Program-made: the position numbers and the translations under genes
Origin: Rheinheimera lutimaris
GTDB taxonomy: Bacteria; Pseudomonadota; Gammaproteobacteria; Enterobacterales; Alteromonadaceae
DNA: 64,000 bases
NCBI RefSeq assembly: GCF_013283795.1
Contig: NZ_JABSOD010000015.1
Location: 1 to 64,000, forward strand
Reading direction: 5' to 3'
Part shown: one piece after another, positions 26,194 through 34,465 of the stretch
Numbering within the stretch: the stretch's first letter is position 1
Layout: each line of letters starts with the position of its first letter
Notes under the pieces: generated by a model
Told to the model about the DNA's origin: nothing
Databases searched by the model: none
What the model saw: the letters and a program-made list of their open reading frames with translations, nothing else

Positions 26194-27663
26194 ATGGCAA
26201 ATCTCAACAATCAGACTCTGGCAAGCCTAAACGGCAAACTGCCAATTCCGGCTTACCGGCTGGGCGAACATAAGCCGCAAATCGGCATAGTGCATTTAGG
26301 CCCGGGCGCGTTTTTCCGCGGCCATCAGGCCTGGTATACCGAACAGGCACTGCAATTTGGCGGCGATTGGGCCATCAGTGCGGTATCAATGCGCTCACCC
26401 GATGTCAGCCAGGCCTTATCACCACAAGATGGTTTGTATACCCTGGCCGTGCTGGATGCCGTGCAAAGCTATCAGGTTATCGGCTCGGTGCAGGAAGTGC
26501 TGATTGCCAGCGAACAGTACAGTCAGGTGTTAGCGCGCTTAACGGCCGCCAGCGCTAAGTACGTTACCCTGACTATTACCGAAAAAGGCTACTGCTTAAA
26601 CGGCAGCGGCAAGCTCGACCTAAGCCATAGCCAAATCCAGCAGGATTTAACCGGCAGCAGCCAGCCGATAACCGCCATTGGCTTGTTGTTTACCGCCCTG
26701 GCCGCACGCTACCAGGCCAATATCGCGCCGTTTTGTGTAATCAGCTGTGATAATTTAACCGACAATGGCCATAAGCTGCGCAGCGCATTGATTGCCTTTG
26801 CTGAGCAAAAAGACCCGACTATTGCCAACTGGTTAAGCCAACAATTAATCAGCCCCTGTACTATGGTCGACAGTATTACCCCTGCCACCGACGATGCCAT
26901 TAAAGCGCAGGTAGCAAGCGTACTGGGCGTGCAGGATAACTGGCCGATTAAACGCGAAGCCTTTGTACAGTGGGTTATTGAAGATATTTTACCGGCTGAC
27001 AGACCCGCCTGGCAGCAAGCCGGAGTGATTTACGCTCAGGATGTCACCGCGTTTGAAAAAGCCAAGCTGCGTTTACTTAATGCACCGCATTCTACCCTGG
27101 CTTATGTCGGCTGTTTGCTTGGCTATGAAACCGTATTCGATGCCATGCAGGATAAGGTTCTAACGCAGTTTATTCAGCAAATGATAAACGACGAGATTAT
27201 GCCGTCGTTCAAAGCGCCGGCCGAGCTGGATGTTAAACAGTACAGCGAAGACATTCTGGCGCGGTTTCGTAACCCGGCTATCCGCCATTTGCTGGCACAA
27301 ATTGCCTGGGACGGCTCGCAAAAGTTGCCGATGCGTATTTTACCAGCCATTAGCGATAACTTAGCCGCCGGTAAACCAATCGACAAACTGGCGTTTGCCA
27401 TCGCAGCCTGGTGCCGCTTTATTGTGAAGCGTTATAACGACAACGATAAACTGGTCGACCCGCTGGCAGAGCAATTGCTGGCCGTGGCGGCGCAGTGCAG
27501 CGGCAACGCGGATACCGACGTGGCGCTGTTTTTAGCCGTTGATGCGGTGTTTCCACCACAACTGAGTTTAAACAAAGCCTTTTTTAGTGCAGTGCATGCT
27601 GCTTATCAACAATTAGTTTCTCAACCGGCCGCAGCGCTGGCCGCTTTTGCAGGAGTCGTTTGA
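26194..27663 (+). CDS. UxuB-type fructuronate/tagaturonate reductase (mannitol dehydrogenase family)
   Basis: NAD-dependent reductase of a keto-uronate. The 489-residue protein has the long-chain mannitol dehydrogenase N-terminus GIVHLGPGAFFRGHQAWYT, the VTLTITEKGYCL strand, SCDNLTDNG and the CTMVDSITPATDD segment, all of the UxuB kind (E. coli UxuB 486). The local pathway (uxaC, uxaA) needs a tagaturonate reductase giving altronate, classically UxaB, whose N-terminus looks different. No uxuA is present. So this UxuB-like enzyme may act as the tagaturonate reductase here, or it makes mannonate for an enzyme elsewhere. Its stop overlaps the next start (TGATG). Confidence 0.85.
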   Translation: MANLNNQTLASLNGKLPIPAYRLGEHKPQIGIVHLGPGAFFRGHQAWYTEQALQFGGDWAISAVSMRSPDVSQALSPQDGLYTLAVLDAVQSYQVIGSVQEVLIASEQYSQVLARLTAASAKYVTLTITEKGYCLNGSGKLDLSHSQIQQDLTGSSQPITAIGLLFTALAARYQANIAPFCVISCDNLTDNGHKLRSALIAFAEQKDPTIANWLSQQLISPCTMVDSITPATDDAIKAQVASVLGVQDNWPIKREAFVQWVIEDILPADRPAWQQAGVIYAQDVTAFEKAKLRLLNAPHSTLAYVGCLLGYETVFDAMQDKVLTQFIQQMINDEIMPSFKAPAELDVKQYSEDILARFRNPAIRHLLAQIAWDGSQKLPMRILPAISDNLAAGKPIDKLAFAIAAWCRFIVKRYNDNDKLVDPLAEQLLAVAAQCSGNADTDVALFLAVDAVFPPQLSLNKAFFSAVHAAYQQLVSQPAAALAAFAGVV

Positions 27664-28319
27664 TGTCGTCTTTACCCCCGTTGTTGTCGTCTTTGGTAAA
27701 AGGTCCGGCATTGTTACCGATAATTCAGGCCGACACGCCGCATGAGGCCGTAGCCATCGCCAAAGCGCTGGCTGACGGTGGCGTAGGTTCGGTTGAAGTA
27801 GTGCTGCGCACCCGCCAGGCGTTGGCGGCCATTACTGCTATCCGCACTGCCTTGCCAAATTTATTGGTCGGCGCCGGCACTATATTATCGGCGGCTGATG
27901 CCAATGCCTGTAAAGACGCCGGCGCGCAGTTTCTGGTCAGCCCGGCCAGCACGCCTAAATTGCTGGAAGCGATGATTGCTACCGGCTTGCCACTGGCGCC
28001 CGGCGTGGCGACGCCGTCAGAAATTGCCATGGCGTACGAATATGGTTTGCGCGAGGTTAAGTTTTTCCCGGCGCATTTATCCGGTGGTATTGAAATGCTA
28101 AAAGCGCTGAGTGGTGTATTCCGGCAGGTGAAGTTTTGCCCCACTGGCGGCATTGGCCAGCATAATCTGGCGGAGTTTTTGGCGCTGAAAAATGTGTTTG
28201 TGGTAGGCGGGTCCTGGTTAACGCCGGCTAATCTGGTAAAAGCACAGCAGTGGGGCCAAATTACCGCCCTGGCCGCAGAGGCAACCGCCATTGCCAGGCA
28301 GATTAAAACCGCAGCTTAA
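27663..28319 (+). CDS. eda: KDPG aldolase (2-dehydro-3-deoxyphosphogluconate aldolase)
   Basis: Splits KDPG into pyruvate and glyceraldehyde-3-phosphate. The 218-residue class I aldolase has the catalytic Glu in GVGSVEVVLRT, the VGAGTI motif, and the Schiff-base Lys in REVKFFPA (about residue 137), followed by FCPTGGI. Length is near that of E. coli Eda (213). The ATG overlaps the preceding stop and has AGGAG upstream. It is in tight operon with kdgK (11-base gap). Confidence 0.93.
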   Translation: MSSLPPLLSSLVKGPALLPIIQADTPHEAVAIAKALADGGVGSVEVVLRTRQALAAITAIRTALPNLLVGAGTILSAADANACKDAGAQFLVSPASTPKLLEAMIATGLPLAPGVATPSEIAMAYEYGLREVKFFPAHLSGGIEMLKALSGVFRQVKFCPTGGIGQHNLAEFLALKNVFVVGGSWLTPANLVKAQQWGQITALAAEATAIARQIKTAA

Positions 28320-28330
28320 GGAGCAACAGC

Positions 28331-29287
28331 ATGAGCAAACGTATTGTCATTATGGGCGAGTGCATGGTCGAGCTGTATCAGCTGGTCGACAGTGTCTATC
28401 ACCAGAATTTTGCCGGTGATGTGTTTAATACTGCGGTGTACTTAAAACGCACCTGTGAAAACCCGGTCGATGTACAGTTTTTTACTGCTGTTGGTACCGA
28501 TCTTATCAGCGACAAGCTGGTACGCGCGGTTGAGCGGGAAAAAATAGACACCAGCCTGATGCTGCGCACCAAAACCGCCAGGCCGGGCCTGTATATGATT
28601 AATACCGATGCCTTTGGCGAGCGCAGTTTTGTCTACTGGCGCGACAGCTCGGCGGCTAAGCAGGTATTGCAGTGTTTTAACGCTCAGCTTAATTACAGCG
28701 CCATTAAAGGCTGCGATATGTTTTATTTCTCCGGCATTACGCTGGCGATTTTATCTGATGCTGACAGAGCCCAATTGTTTGAGCTGGTAAGCCGGTTAAA
28801 AGCTGATGGCAGCCGGATAGTGTTCGACCCGAATTACCGCCCGGCGCTGTGGCTAAACGCTGATGCAGCCAAAGCGGCCTTTATTCAGGCTTACAGTCTA
28901 GCCGATGTGGCGCTGCCGGGGCTGGATGACCACCGCGTGCTGTTTGACGCGAAAACCACCAATGATGTGCTGGCGCAACTAACTGAGTTAGGTGTGGCTG
29001 AGATCATTGTTAAAGATGGCGTAAACGGCATTAACGGCCGTTATCAGCAGCAGGGTTTTACTGCGCTGGCGCACCCGGTGAAGAAGGTGGTAGACACCAC
29101 GGCAGCAGGCGATTCGTTTAACGGCGGTTATCTGGCAGCGCGTTTAGGTGGTATAGCGCCGCAGCATGCCGTTAAGTTTGCTGCCCGTTTAGCAGGCTTT
29201 GTCGTGGAGCACACCGGCGCTATTGTCAGCAAGGATCACTTTAACGGCTTTTGGGCGCAGAACCGGCCTTCTGTGTTTGTGAAGTGA
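28331..29287 (+). CDS. kdgK: 2-dehydro-3-deoxygluconokinase KdgK
   Basis: Phosphorylates KDG to KDPG. The 318-residue PfkB-family protein starts with IVIMGECMVEL, has FAGDVFNTAVYLKR, the substrate region FDPNYRPALW, and the C-terminal PfkB signature DTTAAGDSFNGGY with the catalytic Asp. Length is typical (about 310). A ribosome site AAGGAGC precedes the ATG. Two palindromic repeats (C, D) follow it. Confidence 0.94.
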   Translation: MSKRIVIMGECMVELYQLVDSVYHQNFAGDVFNTAVYLKRTCENPVDVQFFTAVGTDLISDKLVRAVEREKIDTSLMLRTKTARPGLYMINTDAFGERSFVYWRDSSAAKQVLQCFNAQLNYSAIKGCDMFYFSGITLAILSDADRAQLFELVSRLKADGSRIVFDPNYRPALWLNADAAKAAFIQAYSLADVALPGLDDHRVLFDAKTTNDVLAQLTELGVAEIIVKDGVNGINGRYQQQGFTALAHPVKKVVDTTAAGDSFNGGYLAARLGGIAPQHAVKFAARLAGFVVEHTGAIVSKDHFNGFWAQNRPSVFVK

Positions 29288-29311
29288 GTGTTGGGTTGGC
29301 TTTGGTGGCTG

Positions 29312-29415
29312 GTGATGCCGCAATAAAACACGCAGACACGCCGTGAATACGTCCCTGTAGGCTCGATTCAGGCATCCATGCCTTCAACGGTCTGCTTAGT
29401 TTTTTCCGGTATCAC
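29312..29415. repeat. Palindromic intergenic repeat, copy C
   Basis: Outer arms GTGATGCCG and CGGTATCAC and inner arms GCAGAC and GTCTGC bracket a core nearly identical to copy A (ACGCCGTGAATACGTCC, hairpin AGGCATCCATGCCT). It begins 25 bases after the kdgK stop. Confidence 0.85.
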
Positions 29416-29454
29416 TACCAAATATCGATGAAACACTGAAACAACAAAGCGAAG

Positions 29455-29545
29455 CAGTTAAGGGTATAGCAAAGCGTCTGCCGCAGGGATGCGGCAGAGG
29501 AGTCTACAGGGACGTATTCACGACGTCTTTGCGTTCCCTTAACTG
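29455..29545. repeat. Palindromic intergenic repeat, copy D
   Basis: Arms CAGTTAAGGG and CCCTTAACTG enclose a core in the opposite direction to copy C, with central hairpin CTGCCGCAGGGATGCGGCAG. C and D face each other 39 bases apart in the 374-base gap between kdgK and the GapN-like gene. The remaining 116 bases after D hold nothing recognisable beyond the ribosome site. Confidence 0.85.
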
Positions 29546-29661
29546 TGAAGCCCGCTGGGGTACCAGAACAAAGCAACATAAAAAGATCCGGCCTAAGCCG
29601 GGCAAGCGTCGCATCTGACCCTGACTAACAACCAAGTCAATTTTGTTAGAAGGAGCAAGGC

Positions 29662-31275
29662 ATGAGTTTAGCAACAGTTTTTCCGCAAGCCACTGATATA
29701 CCGCCACAGTTTGCCCACAAGGGCGAAATAACCCAGCGCGAGTATTTATTAAACGGCGAGTTGGTGCAGTGGCAGGGCGAATTAAGTCCGGTAGTTAGCC
29801 CGATTTACATTCGCGACGGCGAAGCACTGCAGCCAGTCGTGCTCGGCCATACGCCGTTACTGGACGCCGATACCGCGCTAAAGGCACTGGACAGTGCAGT
29901 AAAAGCCTACGACTTAGGCCGTGGCGCCTGGCCAACTATGGCGGTGTTGGAGCGCATTCAGCATGTGGAGAAATTCCTTAGCTTAATGCAGCTGCAGCGC
30001 GCTGAAGTTATTCGTCTGCTGATGTGGGAAATAGGTAAAACCTACCCCGATGCAGCAAAAGAATTCGACCGTACCTGTGACTATATCCGCGACACCATCG
30101 AAGCGTTAAAACAGCAGGACAGAGACGCCAGCCACTTTATTATTGAGCAGGGTAGCCTGGGTAAGATCCGCCGCGTGCCGGTAGGCGTGGCACTGTGTAT
30201 GGGGCCGTTTAACTATCCGTTAAATGAAACCTTTACCACATTAATTCCGGCGCTGATCATGGGGAACACCGTGATTTTTAAACCGGCAAAATACGGTGTG
30301 CTGCTTATTCAACCGCTGCTACAGGCGTTTTTGCAAAGCTTCCCGGCCGGGGTGATCAACATTATTTATGGCCGTGGCCGCGAGACCGTTGGTGTGCTGA
30401 TGGAAAGCGGCAAAATCGATTTATTCGCTTTTATCGGCACTAATAAAGGTGCCAGTGACTTAAAACGTATGCACCCCAAACCGCACCGGCTACGCGCTGT
30501 GCTGGGGCTGGATGCGAAGAACCCGGCCATTATTTTGCCCGATGCCGATATGGCTCGTACGGTAAAAGAATGTCTGGCCGGCAGTTTGTCGTTTAACGGC
30601 CAGCGCTGTACAGCCTTGAAAATTCTGTTTGTGCAGCAAAGCCGCGCCGCCGAGCTGGTGGATAAACTCTCACATGCTATCGGCGAGCTAAAAGCCGGTA
30701 TGCCGTGGCAAGACGGCATAGCAATAACCCCGCTGCCGGAGCCCGGTAAAACGCAGTTTTTAACAGAGCTACTTGAAGATGCGCTAAGCAAAGGCGCCAA
30801 GCTGCAAAACCCGGGTGGTGGGCAAACGAGTGCATCCTTGTTTACCCCGGCGCTGTTGTATCCGGTTAACAGCAGTATGCGGCTGTATAACGAAGAGCAA
30901 TTCGGCCCGCTGGTGCCGGTGGTGCCCTATAACGATATTAACGAAGTGATTGATTATGTGGTGAATGCTAACTTTGGCCAACAGCTGAGTATCTTCGGTC
31001 AGGACGCGCAGCAAGTCGGTGAGCTGGTGGATATTTTTGCCAATCAGGTTGGCCGCATTAATATCAACAGCCAGTGTCAGCGCGGGCCGGACAGCTTCCC
31101 GTTTAACGGTCGTAAAGACTCGGCTGAAGGCACGCTGTCGGTGGTGGATGCGCTGCGGCAGTTTTCCACGCCGACCTTAGTCGCGGCGAAATACCAGGAT
31201 GCTGATATCGACTTTGTTAAGCAAATGGTAAAGGCACGCAGCTCGCACTTTTTATCAACGGACTTTTTGTTTTGA
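29662..31275 (+). CDS. GapN-like NADP-dependent aldehyde dehydrogenase
   Basis: Probably oxidises glyceraldehyde-3-phosphate directly to 3-phosphoglycerate, with NADPH formed. The 537-residue ALDH-fold protein has the substrate/cofactor region MGPFNYPLNETFTTLIPAL, IFKPAKYG, the loop FIGTNKG and the nucleophile Cys316 in NGQRCTALK. The usual catalytic Glu of the LELGGK motif is replaced: the aligned motif reads LGLDAK, with Gly282 exactly 34 residues before the Cys, the standard Glu-Cys distance. The GapN label comes from general resemblance and from its place after the aldolase/kinase genes. A ribosome site AGGAGC precedes the ATG. Confidence 0.75.
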   Translation: MSLATVFPQATDIPPQFAHKGEITQREYLLNGELVQWQGELSPVVSPIYIRDGEALQPVVLGHTPLLDADTALKALDSAVKAYDLGRGAWPTMAVLERIQHVEKFLSLMQLQRAEVIRLLMWEIGKTYPDAAKEFDRTCDYIRDTIEALKQQDRDASHFIIEQGSLGKIRRVPVGVALCMGPFNYPLNETFTTLIPALIMGNTVIFKPAKYGVLLIQPLLQAFLQSFPAGVINIIYGRGRETVGVLMESGKIDLFAFIGTNKGASDLKRMHPKPHRLRAVLGLDAKNPAIILPDADMARTVKECLAGSLSFNGQRCTALKILFVQQSRAAELVDKLSHAIGELKAGMPWQDGIAITPLPEPGKTQFLTELLEDALSKGAKLQNPGGGQTSASLFTPALLYPVNSSMRLYNEEQFGPLVPVVPYNDINEVIDYVVNANFGQQLSIFGQDAQQVGELVDIFANQVGRININSQCQRGPDSFPFNGRKDSAEGTLSVVDALRQFSTPTLVAAKYQDADIDFVKQMVKARSSHFLSTDFLF

Positions 31276-31330
31276 TGCGTTGCCGGATTTTAGTCAGCCG
31301 CATCCCGGCTATTTAAATTATTTAAAATTT

Positions 31331-31362
31331 ACCTGCTTTTGCTACCGGTGGCAAAAGCAGGT
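31331..31362. promoter_or_regulatory. Operator O5 upstream of TonB receptor 2
   Basis: The core TTTGCTACCGGTGGCAAA (31338-31355) belongs to the O1-O4 family. The palindrome extends seven bases further on each side (ACCTGCT... and ...AGCAGGT), giving 32 bases with one mismatched pair. It lies 74 bases before the receptor gene. No good -10 was found next to it, and no second site at 33 bp. Confidence 0.75.
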
Positions 31363-31435
31363 TAGCAGTAGTCAGACTGGGACCTTGCCAGGCACACCGG
31401 AGTCACTTAAACAATAAAAAAGGACAACAGGGTAT

Positions 31436-34400
31436 ATGAATAAAGTCGTTAAACATCACAAGCTGGCTGCTGCTGTTATGCTGGCATTATCTCCGGCGTT
31501 GATTTTAGCACTGCCGTCAGGTGCTACAGCGCAGGAAGCAGAAACACAAACTGCAACTAAAACAGATGATATTGAGATTATTGAAGTTTCTGGTTTCAGG
31601 GGCAGTTTAAATGTGGCGCTGATGGCTAAGCGCGATGCGGTAGGTTCCAAAGAGGTAATATTGGCAGAGGATTTAGGCAAGTTCCCCGATTTAAACGTTG
31701 CCGACAGCCTTGCGCGGGTACCCGGTATTGCCATTGAACAAGATGCCGGTGAAGGACGGCAAATAAGTTTACGTGGCCTGGGCGCTACTTTCGTTAAAAC
31801 CACGATTAATGGTATGGAGTCAGCGTCTGCCGGTGCCGCTACCGATGCTGCCGGTGGTTCTAACAAAAGCAGGGCTTTTGACTTTAACGTTTTTGCCTCG
31901 GAGCTGTTTACCCAAATTGATATCAATAAAACCCTGTCGGCAGAATTAGAAGATGGTGGTATTTCCGGTAATGTAAATTTGCAAACGGCGCGGCCATTTC
32001 AGTATCAGGATACTAAGTTTGCCTACAACCTGAACGCCCGATACAACGATGTAGCAGAAGAGGTGACGCCACGTGCTTCGTTAATGTTTAGCCAAAACTG
32101 GGATAATAAGTTTGGTGTGCTGATCTCAGCGGCTTATTCAGAAGGCCTGGTACAAAGTGAAGGTGTAACAACCGGTCGCTGGACGGTTAACAACCCCGCG
32201 TGGGCTGTTGATGGCAGCGAGAATAAACTTACTGCCGCTCCTGTTACCCAGCTGTCACCTAAAGGTGTGTATACCAATGAAAATATGGAAGGGCTTTGGC
32301 TGCCGAGATTGCCGCGTTACTCTATTTTTAATAAGCAGCAAGAGCGCTTGGGTATTACTGCGGCGTTTCAATACCGACCTATAGATGATTTAACACTGAA
32401 CTTCGATGTGCTGTATGCCGCGTTGGATAATACAATGGATGAATTCCAGTATTCAGCCTTGATCCGCAATAACGTATCGAGCCAAACGGACATATACGCG
32501 GAAAACCTGATCGTAGATGGTAATAATACGATTGTCGCAGGTACCTTTTCCGGTGTACCTATCCGCTCAGAAGCGCGACAGGATGTATCAAACTCTACCT
32601 TTAAGCAATTTACACTAAGTGGTGATTGGTATCTGAATGATCGGTTAAAGATGAACTTTCTGCTTGGTGTAGGAAAGTCTGATCTGGATATTCCTTATCA
32701 GCGCACCTTTGCGCTGGACAGTTTCGACTCTACCTTTGCTTATAGTTACGACAGTGCTATCGACCCGATAAGCTTGATTGGCCAAAGTGGCACAGCAATT
32801 GGTAGTGGGAGCATGAATGTAAATATGCCGGCTTTTGCTTTTGCCCCGGCTCAGGCCTTTGGAAGTAGCTATAGCAAGGCAGAGTTAGAGCAATTGATGC
32901 TAAACCCTGATTTATACAGCTTAGGTTTAGTGCGTAACCGCAATCAGCAAATTGGCAGTGAGAATAAGAATGTGTCACTGCATTTTACTTATGAGCTGAA
33001 TGAGCAATACACCTTAAAGTGGGGCCTTAATCACCGAACTTTTAATACTGCTAATGTTCAGCGTGATAATGGTTGGCGCACACTGAATACGGAAACCAAC
33101 CGCACCAGCGGAGAAATTGCCGAGGTAATGGTGCAACAGCTTGATGCCAGCCGCACAGCAGGAGATCTTTATGCGCTAACCTTATCACAAGCCGGGCAGT
33201 ATTTTGGTAATGCGGCTTCAGTGCCTGCTAATTCTACGTTATCTGCCGGCAGTTGGTTAACCACCGACTATGGCAAAGTGTATAACGCTTTTAGCAATGA
33301 AGCGTTTTTTGTAGCCAAAGAGCGCTATAACAGTACCTATGATATTGAAGAGCGGGTTAACGGTGCTTACCTGCAATTGGATTTCCGTTTAGAACTGGCA
33401 GGGCGCGAGCTGCGCGGAAATATCGGTGGCCGTTACCTCGATAATAAAAACACTTCCGGCATTATTAACCTTGATCATATTTATGCTGATGGCTACACCG
33501 CAGGCCGTGGCGAAGGGGTTAACTTTGCGGGCGGCTATGACTGGCGTTATACCGTAAGTGAAGGCAAGGACTTCCTGCCAAGTTTGAACTTAGCCTATGA
33601 CATTACTGATGACCTGGTAGGGCGTTTTAGCTTATCTAAAGCCATTACCCGGCCACCATTAAGTGATCTGGCCTCAGCCATTAAAGTCACCCGTCCAAGC
33701 AGCGCCAATAATGATACCGCAACGATACAATTAGGTGCGGGGCCAACGCTGCGGCCTTATGAGGCGGATCAGCTTGATCTGGGCTTGGAATGGTATTTCG
33801 ACGACGAAGCACTACTGGCTGTCGCCTTCTTCTATAAGGATATGACTGGCCTGAGCAGGGGTACGCGACAAGAAGTGCTGAGTGCACAACAACTGGCGCA
33901 ATTAGGTATCGACATTGGCGACAGAGATCCGGCTACTGTGACCTGGGATGTATCACAACTGATTAATACACCGGGTGAAACCGTAAAAGGTTTGGAGTTT
34001 ATTTATCAACAGCCTTTTACCATGTTACCGGCACCTTTTAATCGCTTTGGTTTGCAAACTAACCTGACGCTGATTGATTATGAGCAAGATGTAACGGACC
34101 CGCTTAGCCGCGAGCAAGTGACACTAATGGCTGAGGAAACGTCAAAACGTACTTACAATGCCACCTTGTACTATGAGTACGAGAAATTCAGTGCCCGTTT
34201 CTCGTATAATTTCCGTGAGCGTTATATTAAAGAGTATTTGAATAAGTACCGTGATGAAGGTTTATTTGGTCGCGGTATTGATGATAAAGCTCAGCTGAAT
34301 TTTTCTGCCCGTTATAAATTCAGTGAGACCCTGTCGTTCAGCTTTGAAGCCATTAACCTGACTAACGCTGCCAATACCCAATGGAGCGATGTATATACCC

Positions 34401-34465
34401 CGCGGCCCTATGAGTATTTACTTACAGGACGACAATACTTAGTTGGTGTTCGGGGTTCTTTCTGA
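31436..34465 (+). CDS. TonB-dependent receptor, probable pectic oligosaccharide importer (2)
   Basis: The 1009-residue outer-membrane receptor has a signal peptide (cleavage near ATAQE), a candidate TonB box IEIIEVSGF, a plug with GEGRQISLRGLGATFVKTTI and FDFNVFASELFTQIDINKT, and a C-terminal barrel ending in VGVRGSF. It is of the same Xanthomonas/Caulobacter-type class as receptor 1 but clearly distinct in the barrel. Its stop overlaps the start of the pectate lyase gene (TGATG), so import and cleavage are translationally coupled. Operator O5 lies upstream. The substrate is inferred to be pectate oligomers. Confidence 0.9.
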   Translation: MNKVVKHHKLAAAVMLALSPALILALPSGATAQEAETQTATKTDDIEIIEVSGFRGSLNVALMAKRDAVGSKEVILAEDLGKFPDLNVADSLARVPGIAIEQDAGEGRQISLRGLGATFVKTTINGMESASAGAATDAAGGSNKSRAFDFNVFASELFTQIDINKTLSAELEDGGISGNVNLQTARPFQYQDTKFAYNLNARYNDVAEEVTPRASLMFSQNWDNKFGVLISAAYSEGLVQSEGVTTGRWTVNNPAWAVDGSENKLTAAPVTQLSPKGVYTNENMEGLWLPRLPRYSIFNKQQERLGITAAFQYRPIDDLTLNFDVLYAALDNTMDEFQYSALIRNNVSSQTDIYAENLIVDGNNTIVAGTFSGVPIRSEARQDVSNSTFKQFTLSGDWYLNDRLKMNFLLGVGKSDLDIPYQRTFALDSFDSTFAYSYDSAIDPISLIGQSGTAIGSGSMNVNMPAFAFAPAQAFGSSYSKAELEQLMLNPDLYSLGLVRNRNQQIGSENKNVSLHFTYELNEQYTLKWGLNHRTFNTANVQRDNGWRTLNTETNRTSGEIAEVMVQQLDASRTAGDLYALTLSQAGQYFGNAASVPANSTLSAGSWLTTDYGKVYNAFSNEAFFVAKERYNSTYDIEERVNGAYLQLDFRLELAGRELRGNIGGRYLDNKNTSGIINLDHIYADGYTAGRGEGVNFAGGYDWRYTVSEGKDFLPSLNLAYDITDDLVGRFSLSKAITRPPLSDLASAIKVTRPSSANNDTATIQLGAGPTLRPYEADQLDLGLEWYFDDEALLAVAFFYKDMTGLSRGTRQEVLSAQQLAQLGIDIGDRDPATVTWDVSQLINTPGETVKGLEFIYQQPFTMLPAPFNRFGLQTNLTLIDYEQDVTDPLSREQVTLMAEETSKRTYNATLYYEYEKFSARFSYNFRERYIKEYLNKYRDEGLFGRGIDDKAQLNFSARYKFSETLSFSFEAINLTNAANTQWSDVYTPRPYEYLLTGRQYLVGVRGSF

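Noticed and set aside
8786..29545. CRISPR array or insertion sequence as explanation of the repeats
   Set aside because: The copies are far apart, in both orientations, palindromic and without spacers or a transposase gene.
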